This document shows, piece by piece, positions 1-6,862 of a stretch of DNA of 16,425 nucleotides (its first letter is position 1; every line of letters starts with the position of its first letter). Made by a program: the position numbers and the translations under genes. Source of the DNA: Deltaproteobacteria bacterium UBA4427. GTDB lineage: Bacteria > Myxococcota_A > UBA9160 > UBA4427. The notes under the pieces were generated by a model that saw only the letters and a program-made list of their open reading frames with translations, did no database searches and had not been told where the DNA came from. The stretch is taken from positions 1 to 16,425 of the forward strand of contig DGPZ01000183.1 in assembly GCA_002390675.1 (NCBI GenBank). Reading direction: 5' to 3'.

Positions 1-66
1 CAGTTGCTTTAATTGAACGACCGGGGCAGGAGACTTTATTTCGCCTATATCCAAGGAATCCCCATC

Positions 67-546
67 ATGAAGTTCTTGCCTGCCGTGCTCTGTGCGGCGC
101 TGACCTTTGGCACGATGGCGTGCGATGGAAGCCGCGAAGAGACAATGAGCTCCGCTGCAAAGCCGTCCGCCCAACAAATTAACCCGGCTCCAGCAGTCGA
201 CAGAGGAACTAGCATGCAAACTACAGACAGCGGTCTTCAGTACGAAATCCTACAGGAAGGCGATGGAGCCTCTCCTATCGTTACCAGCAGTGTCACCGTT
301 CACTACGTCGGGACCTTGGTCGACGGAACGGAGTTCGACAGTTCGGTAAGGCGCGGAACGCCTGCAACCTTCCCCTTGAATCGTGTGATTCAGGGTTGGA
401 CCGAAGGCCTTCAGCTGATGAAGGAAGGCGCGAAATACCGCTTCACCATTCCGCCGGAACTCGGTTACGGGGAGGGTGGTGTACCCGGAACGATTCCTGG
501 GGGTTCGACCCTCATTTTCGAGGTCGAACTGATCACCGTTAACTAG
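67..546 (+). CDS. FKBP-type peptidyl-prolyl cis-trans isomerase, exported (probable lipoprotein)
   Basis: The product catalyses cis-trans isomerisation of Xaa-Pro bonds and probably assists folding in the envelope. The 159-residue protein starts MKFLPAVLC; a hydrophobic signal ends at TMAC (Cys19), an imperfect lipobox, then comes a Ser/Ala/Pro-rich linker to about residue 50. The FKBP domain fills residues 51-159. Visible family residues include VHYVGTL, DGTEFDSS, VIQGWTEGL, the YGEGG loop and the terminal LIFEVEL strand, i.e. the usual binding-pocket Tyr, Asp, Phe, Val-Ile, Trp and Tyr positions. I chose the ATG at 67 over an in-frame start at 13 because AAGGAA lies about 9 nt upstream and the signal peptide then begins at residue 1. 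A terminator follows at 643-679, so the gene is probably monocistronic. Family assignment is secure; lipidation is inferred. Confidence 0.95.
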   Translation: MKFLPAVLCAALTFGTMACDGSREETMSSAAKPSAQQINPAPAVDRGTSMQTTDSGLQYEILQEGDGASPIVTSSVTVHYVGTLVDGTEFDSSVRRGTPATFPLNRVIQGWTEGLQLMKEGAKYRFTIPPELGYGEGGVPGTIPGGSTLIFEVELITVN

Positions 547-642
547 TCCAAGTGAAGTAGCCAGGGTGACCTGATCACGGCTGACCCCTGACGTACGAGC
601 ACTGACTGCGGTAAGGCGGCGAGCCTCGAGTACCTTCGACGT

Positions 643-679
643 CCAAGCCGATGAGGAATGGGCGGGGCTTGGGTTTTTT
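643..679 (+). terminator. Rho-independent terminator downstream of the FKBP gene
   Basis: CCAAGCC (643-649) pairs perfectly with GGCTTGG (666-672), leaving a 16-nt loop, and a run of six T follows at 674-679. It lies 97 nt past the FKBP stop codon in the direction of that gene. The minus strand shows only A residues at this spot, so it is not a terminator for the convergent gene ending at 742. Confidence 0.65.
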
Positions 680-741
680 GCAGAGCCTTGTGCTGGCCTG
701 TTAGGGCCCAGCCGGATATCGGAGGTTCGAGGTGTTCGCGA

Positions 742-1704
742 TTACGTGTCGTAGATCGTCCTGAGGGATTCTATTGGTCTCGCTTCGGGGTAGACCCCTG
801 CAATCGCGGCTGCGAGGGTCGGGTCCTCGAGGCGTTCAGCATCGAATCGAAAGTCGGCTTTTCTCTTTGTTAGGTCTTCGTTGAAGATACGTTCCACCTC
901 TCGAACGGAGAGCGATGTCGCGCATTGTCGCCGCCGCTCTTCTTCGTTCGGGTAGACGTCCGCCTTCCATAGGACGCTCACGCGGTAGGCGTCGAGAGGA
1001 GCGCGGAAATGTACCTCGCCGCGATCGGTGACTTCCCATTCCCCGCTTCCGTCGTCAGCTGGGCTGAACTCCGCACGAGAGGTCACGCGGCGCGTGCCAT
1101 GATCGAAGGGGCCAATCGGGCCGACCTGGTGGAACATGCCGTGGTTGTCGCCCACGAGTGCTGTATTAGCCATCTCTCCGACATGCTCTTCCGGCGATGC
1201 ATGCGGCCCGTTAGGCCAATACCGGAGGGCTCCGCCCTCGACGTCATTCATCCACCAAATAGATGTAGCCTGGACGATTGACCACTCGTCGAAGAGTCCT
1301 GACCAGAACATGGCCCGCAGTAGCCACATGGGAGTATTCTCGCGGCTGCGGCCTTGAAAGCGTGGGTTGTCCGTATGGGCCGGGCCGGCTTCAGAGATTG
1401 CGACCATCACGTTCACGTAGAGGCTATGAGGAATAATGACCTCCGCGTCGTAAAACTTCTTCGACGCTTCAATCACGCCCTCGTGTGCAAGGAAAAGATC
1501 CGAGCCCTCAACCTTGAGATTCGCGTGGACCCAATCGTTCTGAAACCAGAGCGCACTCGTTGGGGCATCGGTCTCCGGTGAACCTGCGGCATACCATCCG
1601 CCCAGGGGCGTATAGGGCGCATTCCGTTTAAGGAGATCTTCGACGAGCTTAAGATCCTTAATGACGTTTTTGAGCAGGATTGGCGGGGCTGAATAGTGAA
1701 TCAT
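742..1704 (-). CDS. Putative 2-oxoglutarate/Fe(II)-dependent oxygenase-like protein
   Basis: This 320-residue soluble protein has no signal peptide. The sequence shows an HxD pair in AGPAHTDNPRFQG (about residues 107-119), a distal His in GDNHGMFHQVGPIG (about 186-199) and a following Arg in YRVSVLW (about 241-247). That order, HxD...H...R, is the iron- and 2-oxoglutarate-binding pattern of cupin-fold oxygenases, so I infer an oxygenase; the substrate is unknown. The gene is divergent from the broken phytanoyl-CoA dioxygenase at 2001, another enzyme of the same superfamily, which suggests an accessory oxidative catabolism or natural-product context. No good Shine-Dalgarno precedes the ATG at 1704, but the reading frame and composition look like real coding sequence. 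It could also be a conserved protein with a degenerate, non-catalytic double-stranded beta-helix fold. Confidence 0.75.
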   Translation of the reverse strand: MIHYSAPPILLKNVIKDLKLVEDLLKRNAPYTPLGGWYAAGSPETDAPTSALWFQNDWVHANLKVEGSDLFLAHEGVIEASKKFYDAEVIIPHSLYVNVMVAISEAGPAHTDNPRFQGRSRENTPMWLLRAMFWSGLFDEWSIVQATSIWWMNDVEGGALRYWPNGPHASPEEHVGEMANTALVGDNHGMFHQVGPIGPFDHGTRRVTSRAEFSPADDGSGEWEVTDRGEVHFRAPLDAYRVSVLWKADVYPNEEERRRQCATSLSVREVERIFNEDLTKRKADFRFDAERLEDPTLAAAIAGVYPEARPIESLRTIYDT

Positions 1705-2000
1705 GGTGGACTAAGGCTAAATCAAGAATCCCGAGCCAGCCAGGCTGGATATTCGTGCTGGCCCCTAAACCCGCAGAAGTCGGGTTCCATGGGGATTTCG
1801 GAAAGATCTAGCGGCGCATCGCGGCTTGAATTTCCTAACGCCTGGATACCGGGGTGACAGACGGGGTGCACGAGAACAAGCGCGATACGCTCCGTCAACA
1901 GCAGGCGGCATGGTATCTCTAGGGCGCGCGTTCGGCACATGCAGTTCATCTGGAGCGGAAGGAGCAAGTGTGAGCAGTAGTGGATATCCGGATAAAAAGA
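1705..2000. other. Divergent intergenic region without recognisable gene
   Basis: These 296 bp separate two divergent oxygenase-type genes. Short open frames exist on both strands but none has a recognisable domain or a convincing ribosome site. It presumably carries the promoters for both flanking genes; I could not pick out a clear -35/-10 pair. Confidence 0.4.
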
Positions 2001-3144
2001 ATGGCGATGTGGAAGGGACAGAGTCCCTCCAGACTACTTCGCGAGGGGCGAGTCACGTGCAGCCTCACTCAGCAATCGGGGCCCCCTGCGCTTCGACGCC
2101 GAAGGCGCGCTTGATCCCGCGATTGGCGAGGCCCACGAGAAGACCGGCTTCTACGTATTCGAGGGACTTATCGACGCGGAGGAGATCTCCGAACTAGAAT
2201 CGGACCTTGCTGATTTGCTCGACCGAACCCCGGCCACACAAGGTGGAGATGTCGATTGCACGGGACGCCGACTGGCTGAAGGGTTGCCCAACCTTCAATG
2301 GGCACAGCCGCTTTCCGATCCGTGGGGCGGAACGAAGCTTCTAAACGGTCGCCACCCGGTTCGCATGGAGGAGCCTGTCGCTTCGGCGAAAGTCCGCGAG
2401 AAAGCAATATTCCTCATGGTTGGCATCTTCGAGAGCATGGAATCCGCTCTGCGACTCTCAGCCCATCCCGAAATGCTGCACGTTGCCGAAAGTTTGAACG
2501 GCCCGGACTTTGTCCCCTAAAACGATTCGATCTTCCTGAAGGATCCCGGTCTAGGTGCTGCTGTCGCATGGCATCAGGACGGCACGACGCATTGGGACAA
2601 TCCAGACTGGGATCCAGACATCCACGGCGTGAACTTCATGGCACAGCTCTGTCGAACGACGGCAGCGAACGGTCTTTGGATAGTCCCCGGAAGCCATCGT
2701 CTCGGCCACATCGACATCCCCGCGTACATCGAAGCTAAGGGCGGCTCGACACGCCTCCCCGAAGCCGTACCTATGTTATGCGAGAAGGGAGACGTGGCGA
2801 TCTGTAACCGGCAATGCCTGCATGGCTCCTTCGCGAATGCCTCGCCAGATCAGCGTGTGACCTTCGTTTGGGGATTCTTTCGACGTGACGCGATTCTGGA
2901 TGTCGAAGTCGATGTTCCCGCCACGCAGGAAGGGAAGATGCCGGAACGCAAGCGCTACACGGATGCTGCCATTAGTGAGCGAGCAGGACTCGTTCAGCTC
3001 GCGATCGAGGCGCGACATCAGCATCGGCCCGACGAAACGCCCTTTGAGTATTCGGCGGGCGCCGCGCATGCTGGGTCGTATCCAAACACGGAGAGTCGCG
3101 CTAAGGCGCTGCGCGGATATCGCGACGCGACGATCTTTATCTGA
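2001..3144 (+). pseudogene. Phytanoyl-CoA dioxygenase (PhyH) family gene, interrupted
   Basis: One reading frame from about 2014 to 3144 gives a nearly full-length PhyH-family 2-oxoglutarate/Fe(II) oxygenase. Segments include YFARGESRA, NRGPLRF, TGFYVFEGLIDAEE, LNGPDFVP, AWHQDGTTHWDNPDW, NFMAQL, VPGSHRLG and NRQCLHGSFANASPDQRV. The iron ligands are His (codon 2572), Asp (2578) and distal His (2821), with the 2-oxoglutarate Arg at 2854. Two lesions break it. A TAA at 2518-2520 sits in frame between FVP and NDSIFLKDPG, where I expect Tyr or another aromatic. The only plausible start, ATG GCG ATG TGG AAG at 2001, is one base out of frame; removing one G from the GGG at 2014-2016 would restore MAMWKDRVPPDYFARG. 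A product starting after the TAA at an internal GTG/ATG (2629/2638) would lack the HxD pair. Either a young pseudogene or two sequencing errors. Confidence 0.85.
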
Positions 3145-3152
3145 GAACGCCA

Positions 3153-3185
3153 GTGGAGGGCCTCTGAGAGAGCCGGGGGCTCCAC
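3153..3185. terminator. Hairpin between convergent genes, possible terminator
   Basis: GTGGAG (3153-3158) pairs with CTCCAC (3180-3185), and inside the loop CTCT and AGAG can form a further short stem. It lies 8 nt past the stop of the PhyH pseudogene and 57 nt from the end of the convergent minus-strand gene. There is no T-tract on either strand, so intrinsic termination is doubtful. Confidence 0.3.
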
Positions 3186-3242
3186 CGGCTCACCGGTCGG
3201 TTTGTGCACCGCCTTCTCTTAGGCGCGATACCACTACTGAAG

Positions 3243-3899
3243 TCAGCGGGAGGGCGATTCGCCCGCGAGCTCAAAGGTATTCATATAATCGACGACGAGT
3301 TGTTCGTGCACCTGCCAATGTCGATAGGCCTCAGTGTCGGTGCCACCGTACCAAGCTGGAACCGCATGCACTTCCGACTGCAGTGCGGATTCGGCCTCTC
3401 GTGTGGCCGTTTCGTAAAGATGCATGAAGCGCGGCTCGCCTCTTGCGACGTTTTCGTATGGCGTGATCATCTTGAAGCCGATGTTCCCAGTCGCGAGCGG
3501 GGGGATATGGACGAAGTCGGCCCAGTCACGCAAAGCCTGTGCGCCCGATTCTTCGCGAGGACTCACGAGAATCAGCATGAGGCCCAAGGTCTTTTTTCCG
3601 TCCAAGAACCCTTGGGCAGGTCGAGGGTAATGGCGAAAATGGATACTGCGGATCCCCTCTGGCGGTGCAGGCGGAACGAAGTCGGGTGTGGCTTCGTAGA
3701 TACCGAGGCTCGCGAAGTCCGGGATGCGATTGACGAAGTCGGGCTCGAAGTCCTTGCGGTGGGGCATAAGATTGCGCCACCAGGTTGCGCGCTCGACGTC
3801 TGGCAAAGCGAGCACTTCGTGGGCCCGAGCGGCCCCGTATTCCTCTGGTGTGAGATCGCTGAGCTCTAGGTAGAGGATGGGCGAGATTCGGTCTTCCAT
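3243..3899 (-). CDS. Uncharacterised protein, EthD/dimeric alpha-beta barrel-like
   Basis: This 218-residue cytoplasmic protein lacks signal and membrane segments. It appears to contain two similar halves with the beta-strand/helix pattern of ferredoxin-like barrel proteins. The first half runs from ILYLELSDLTPEEY through ATWWRNL and LGIYEAT; the second runs from LGLMLILVSP through GFKMITPYEN, PRFMHLYE and YRHWQVHEQLVVDYM. Short strands ending in a conserved Tyr/Glu (LYE, IYE) are typical of EthD-like members, which often accompany degradation pathways. I assign no reaction. The ATG at 3899 lies 77 nt downstream of the carboxymuconolactone-decarboxylase-fold gene on the same strand, so the two are probably co-transcribed. 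A weak AAAGG precedes the start. The long antisense frame on the plus strand is a shadow. Confidence 0.7.
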   Translation of the reverse strand: MEDRISPILYLELSDLTPEEYGAARAHEVLALPDVERATWWRNLMPHRKDFEPDFVNRIPDFASLGIYEATPDFVPPAPPEGIRSIHFRHYPRPAQGFLDGKKTLGLMLILVSPREESGAQALRDWADFVHIPPLATGNIGFKMITPYENVARGEPRFMHLYETATREAESALQSEVHAVPAWYGGTDTEAYRHWQVHEQLVVDYMNTFELAGESPSR

Positions 3900-3976
3900 G
3901 TCTGTGATTGCCTTTATCTAAGCGCGGAGCGGCGCTAAATAATTTTGATCTGCCTATTTCGTGCAGCGGGTCTTTG

Positions 3977-4663
3977 TTAGTTAGGGGCTGCGATCGTTGG
4001 AAGCCGGTCGTAGCCAGACTCGAGTTCAACGCCCGAAGAGTTCACGACCATCGAGAGCATTGTGTACTCCCCTACGACGAACAAGATCTCGATGAGTTGC
4101 TTCTCTTCGTACTCGGCAGCCAGCTTCGACCACACTTCATTCGAAACGTGCTGGCGCTCGTGAAGCTCGTCGGCCGCCTCGAGAAGTGTACGCTCGATAG
4201 CTGACCAGCCAGGAGCACTCGCTCCGAGGGGGATGCGTGCGATTTCCTCTCTAGAGAGGCCCGCGTCGAGGGCGTAGTCAACGTGATGACCCCATTCGAA
4301 TTCGCTTTGACAATTCCAAGCCACGCGCAGCGCCAGTAGTTCTGATTCGCGCGGCGAGATGGATCCGTTGTGGGAAATTACCGTGGCGAAGTCGAGGAGC
4401 GGGAGCACTAGATCCGGATGATGAGCGACAGTTTTCAGCATGCTTGGAGGTCGCTTGCGCTCGATCCCCTCGGAGTCACTCTTCGGGTCTTCTTCTGCCG
4501 ATAACCGGACGCGACCGATGCTCGAGAGCTTGTTTAAGAGCCTAGGGTCCCACTCACTTGGTTCGAGTGGACTAATACGTATCGTGGGGTCTTCGTCGGC
4601 GAGTGGGGCGGTGCTCATGCTGCAGATAGTTAGAGCGACCATCATAAGTCGGACGGGGTTCAT
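3977..4663 (-). CDS. Carboxymuconolactone decarboxylase-fold protein with signal peptide
   Basis: The 228-residue protein starts with a hydrophobic export signal (residues 1-22, ending TAPLA) followed by an acidic mature N terminus. Residues ~75-205 form an AhpD/carboxymuconolactone decarboxylase domain. The signature region ISPRESELLALRVAW, NCQSEFEWGHHVDYAL (about 102-132) carries the conserved Glu-Trp and His positions. A second CxxC-type cysteine is absent (one Cys, 118), so an AhpD-like peroxidase is unlikely. Relatives without the CxxC pair act as decarboxylases or lyases, or are uncharacterised; most are cytoplasmic, so the predicted export signal is unusual. AGGAG lies 6 nt upstream of the ATG at 4663, which fixes the start. 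It likely leads a two-gene unit with the EthD-like gene downstream. Confidence 0.88.
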   Translation of the reverse strand: MNPVRLMMVALTICSMSTAPLADEDPTIRISPLEPSEWDPRLLNKLSSIGRVRLSAEEDPKSDSEGIERKRPPSMLKTVAHHPDLVLPLLDFATVISHNGSISPRESELLALRVAWNCQSEFEWGHHVDYALDAGLSREEIARIPLGASAPGWSAIERTLLEAADELHERQHVSNEVWSKLAAEYEEKQLIEILFVVGEYTMLSMVVNSSGVELESGYDRLPTIAAPN

Positions 4664-5134
4664 GCATATCTCCTAAATAGTTGACGAGTTTCGGCGGGCC
4701 TTGGAGGAGGATTTGCCAGACCTCGTGATTCGGTCGCTTTCCGGCGGGAGATAGTATCTGATTTGTCGCTGCTTGCGATGCGATAAACGTCTATTCGTTT
4801 CAGGACTAACAGGATTCGCAAGACTGACATGGGCGCGCTGGGAAGGGTGAGATACGATGAATATCTAGCCACGTTCATGCCCGACCTAACGTGTTGAAAA
4901 TATATCCTACGAACATCTTTGCTCGGTATGTGGTGCGCCTGCAAAGCATTAATAAATTCATCGATCCCAACACTTTGGCATGAGAGCAGAGTGTACGACC
5001 GAGCTATGACCGAAAAATACGAGAGAGCGTATGGTGCGTCTGGGCTTAGTTGTTGGAGCGCCTAGTATCGGCGGTTCGGAAAAGGCTGCTTGTTTTTCCG
5101 ACTATCCGCGGACCCCGTCGGTTAGGCGAAGGTT
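4664..5134. other. Gene-poor intergenic region carrying one repeat copy
   Basis: The 471 bp between the start of the exported decarboxylase-fold gene and the end of the NIPSNAP gene are comparatively AT-rich. A 94-codon minus frame exists (4660-4944), but its composition is unlike the neighbours and it matches nothing I recognise. The region holds the dispersed repeat copy at 5041-5083. The promoter for the minus-strand gene starting at 4663 should lie here. Confidence 0.5.
5041..5083 (+). repeat. Dispersed 43-bp intergenic repeat, copy A
   Basis: This aligns with 15961-16004 over 44 columns with five substitutions (four transitions) and one single-base gap. A 16-nt core, GAGCGCCTAGTATCGG, is identical (5056-5071 here). 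The similarity stops sharply on both sides. It lies 51 nt past the end of the NIPSNAP gene. GCTT...GAGC and GGCGGTTCGG loosely recall tRNA D-arm and T-arm sequences, but no full tRNA can be folded. Confidence 0.7.
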
Positions 5135-5584
5135 CTAGGGGAGACCTGGGGAGTAGTCGGTCGCTCTCATCAGGACGCTGTCGATATTTGTGACCAATTC
5201 ACCGTCGGCGATCGAAGCAGCATAGGCGTCACGCCACACGGGGTCTTCTAGGAAGGCCTTCCAGGAGGCTGCTCTCGCCTCCGCACTCTTGTGCGCAATG
5301 ATGTAGATGAGTGTGTTCGGCAGTTCGGTCGGAGTCCAGTAGGCGATGTTCTTCGCACCGTGCTTCTCGAAGAGCGCCATCGTGTGGTTGCGAAAGCGAG
5401 ACTGGAGATCATCCAGCTTTCCTTCGTTCGTCGTGTAGGTACGCAGTTCGTAGAGCGGGTATGCGGGAGCGGCTGATTTGTCCGAGGCGCTAGAGCCGGG
5501 CGTGGATCCGGCGCATGCGACGAGTGACAGCGTTGCAAGCGTCAAAAGGGTTGCTCGGGCGGCGTGCTGACGCAGGTTGTTCAT
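5135..5584 (-). CDS. NIPSNAP family lipoprotein
   Basis: The 149-residue protein has a classic lipoprotein signal: a basic N terminus, a hydrophobic core and lipobox LVAC with Cys24. A Ser/Ala linker follows to about residue 41. The rest (about 42-146) is a NIPSNAP-type ferredoxin-like barrel: LYELRTYTTNEGKLDDL, then HTMALFEKHGAKNIAYWTP, NTLIYIIAHKS, RAASWKAFLEDPVWRDAY and a closing MRATDYSP. NIPSNAP proteins have no agreed enzymatic role; bacterial copies are often lipidated or exported and occur with catabolic genes. It sits 74 nt downstream of the membrane-anchored gene at 5659-6141 on the same strand, so co-transcription is likely. The Shine-Dalgarno is weak (GAGA). Confidence 0.9.
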   Translation of the reverse strand: MNNLRQHAARATLLTLATLSLVACAGSTPGSSASDKSAAPAYPLYELRTYTTNEGKLDDLQSRFRNHTMALFEKHGAKNIAYWTPTELPNTLIYIIAHKSAEARAASWKAFLEDPVWRDAYAASIADGELVTNIDSVLMRATDYSPGLP

Positions 5585-5658
5585 CGAATTCGGTCTCTCT
5601 TGGTCATTGGGACAAGAAGGGTCGTGATTAGTATTCGATTTGCTGGAAGAGCACCCGA

Positions 5659-6141
5659 TCAGCGCGGTGGGTCGAGTCGGAAGTACCAGGTTTCAGAGCT
5701 CGGATCGGGACTGCCTCCATATTTTCGCTGACCGGCCTCGTGGAGTCGGGCTTTAAGGACTTCGTCTTCGATCTTGGTGAGAAGACGGGGATAACGCTTT
5801 CCGTCTACGCGAAGCACGGCCGCTGGATCTTCGAGTGCGGTTTCGTGCCAGGTCTTAAAGGGCGGGAAGCCGAGGCTGGCCCCAATAAAGGCGTTGCCGT
5901 CCACGACGTGAATCCAGGCGACGCGTGAACGTCCCGCGGATTCGAACTCGATCGTCATGCGGTCAGCCAGAAAACTCCAGTTGGCGGGGCCTTCCATCAC
6001 GATTTCTCCGCTCGTGAAGGGGCCGCCGGCGAGCATCTCGACGAGCGGGCCGTCCGACATCCGATTGACGACGACGAGGAGGAAAATTAGAGCTACGAGT
6101 ATGCCGACCCCGATTAAAAGGGTCTTTGCGAGCTTCTTCAT
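5659..6141 (-). CDS. Membrane-anchored hypothetical protein, split-barrel-like
   Basis: This 160-residue protein begins with Lys-rich MKKLAK and a single hydrophobic helix (about residues 7-25), which should leave the rest in the periplasm. The soluble part starts MSDGPLVEMLAGGPFTSGE and includes an Arg/Trp strand (SRVAWIHVVDGNAFIGASL), KTWHETALEDPAAVLRVDGKRYPR and a short C-terminal WYFRLDPPR. The strand order and the RVDGKRY element resemble the split-barrel (FMN-binding, PNPOx/deazaflavin-reductase-like) fold, but I see no clear cofactor motif, so function stays open. GGAG lies 6 nt upstream of the ATG at 6141. It is the first gene of a likely minus-strand pair with the NIPSNAP lipoprotein. 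Confidence 0.75.
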   Translation of the reverse strand: MKKLAKTLLIGVGILVALIFLLVVVNRMSDGPLVEMLAGGPFTSGEIVMEGPANWSFLADRMTIEFESAGRSRVAWIHVVDGNAFIGASLGFPPFKTWHETALEDPAAVLRVDGKRYPRLLTKIEDEVLKARLHEAGQRKYGGSPDPSSETWYFRLDPPR

Positions 6142-6860
6142 TCGGTTCTCCGTACTGAGGGGCCATCTGGAGGCCTGGGCGCTGGGCTGCGACGGCTTAG
6201 ACGTTGATGTTCTGACGTGGAAATGTCAAATCATACGCGATGTCGCGTTCTGAGAATCCCGGACGTGAGGCGCTTCTGATCTCCGCAGCGACCTTCTTCA
6301 GGCGATAAGGATACCGCCGTACGTCAATTCTGCTTCGCGGGGATATTGTCGGCGATGAGTCCTCGCGTTTTCAGGCGATGCTGACGACAGCGCTGAGGAA
6401 AGCGAATCGATACGGCGCAATCGTGCTTGTCGGCACCCGCAGTTTATGTACCGGCCGCAGCAGGAATCCTCGGTCTCGGCGCATAGGGCAGGATTCGTGG
6501 CGCCGATGACTCGGTCACTTTCTGTAAACGCCTCTACCATTTCGTAGATATCTAAGTGGCCAGGCTCCGCTGATCCGATGCGAGTCGGCTAGTCGACAAG
6601 TCTCTGAGAGCATCTCGTGGGCATGTTCTCGTGATTCGTATCAGTGGTGTGGGAAATGCAGCTTAAGACTTCGCCCCCCCACCGCAGATCCGCCAAGCCG
6701 TGACAGCGTAGGTTCGTTCTCCCTGAGGAACCTTTGCGTCTCCGCCGCGGGATACGATCGTTCGGTTAGACCTGGCCAGTCAGTGGACCCCTGTTTGCCG
6801 ATAATGATAAACAATCGAGTCCAGCGCTTATCTCCCAAAGGGAGCGGAGTCCCTTGTGGA
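6142..6860. other. 719-bp gene-poor region, possibly with a gene relic
   Basis: No intact gene was recognised. On the minus strand a frame closing with TAA at 6199-6197 reads like a real protein C terminus: RRYPYRLKKVAAEIRS, then ASRPGFSERDIAYDLTFPRQ. It is open for only about 50 codons before an in-frame TGA. I cannot name the family. The remaining short frames (for example 6298-6540 minus and 6641-6916 minus) look like chance. The hairpins next to the peroxidase stop are listed separately. Confidence 0.4.
6197..6350 (-). pseudogene. Possible C-terminal relic of an unidentified gene
   Basis: A frame of about 50 codons ends at 6197 with TAA after the residues DLTFPRQNINV. Residue composition (LKKVAAEI, RPGFSERDI) looks protein-like rather than random, and the upstream end runs into an in-frame TGA without a start or ribosome site. 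No family is assigned. It could be chance. Confidence 0.25.
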
Positions 6861-6862
6861 CT
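6818..6862 (-). terminator. Nested inverted repeats at the 3' end of the peroxidase gene
   Basis: Reading the minus strand, AGTCCA (6862-6857) pairs with TGGACT (6823-6818), enclosing AAGGGA-CTCCGC-TCCCTT (6855-6838), a 6-bp stem with a 6-nt loop. The structure starts at the stop codon of the peroxidase gene. Only three T follow the inner stem, so it may be a weak terminator or an mRNA 3'-protecting hairpin. Confidence 0.4.

Noticed and set aside
547..600. Imperfect hairpin CAGGGTGAC...CTGACCCCTG right after the FKBP gene
   Set aside because: Mismatched stem and no T-tract; the perfect stem with T6 at 643-679 is the better terminator.
1722..1967. Minus-strand frame of 81 codons between the oxygenase genes
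   Set aside because: No domain, no ribosome site; a plus-strand frame of similar quality overlaps it, so both are probably chance.
3204..3869. Long plus-strand open frame (221 codons) opposite the EthD-like gene
   Set aside because: Fully antisense to a protein with a coherent fold pattern; its own translation is rich in unrelated residues, has no domain and no ribosome site.
4246..4259. Perfect 14-bp palindrome CCTCTCTAGAGAGG
   Set aside because: Lies inside the coding sequence of the exported decarboxylase-fold protein and codes normal residues; probably chance.
4660..4944. 94-codon minus-strand frame overlapping the next start codon by ATGA
   Set aside because: The overlap looks operon-like, but the composition is unlike coding sequence of the neighbours and the start codon has no ribosome site. 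Kept as intergenic.
5041..5083. Intact tRNA gene at the repeat
   Set aside because: No acceptor stem, anticodon arm or full cloverleaf can be drawn; only fragments resemble D- and T-arms.
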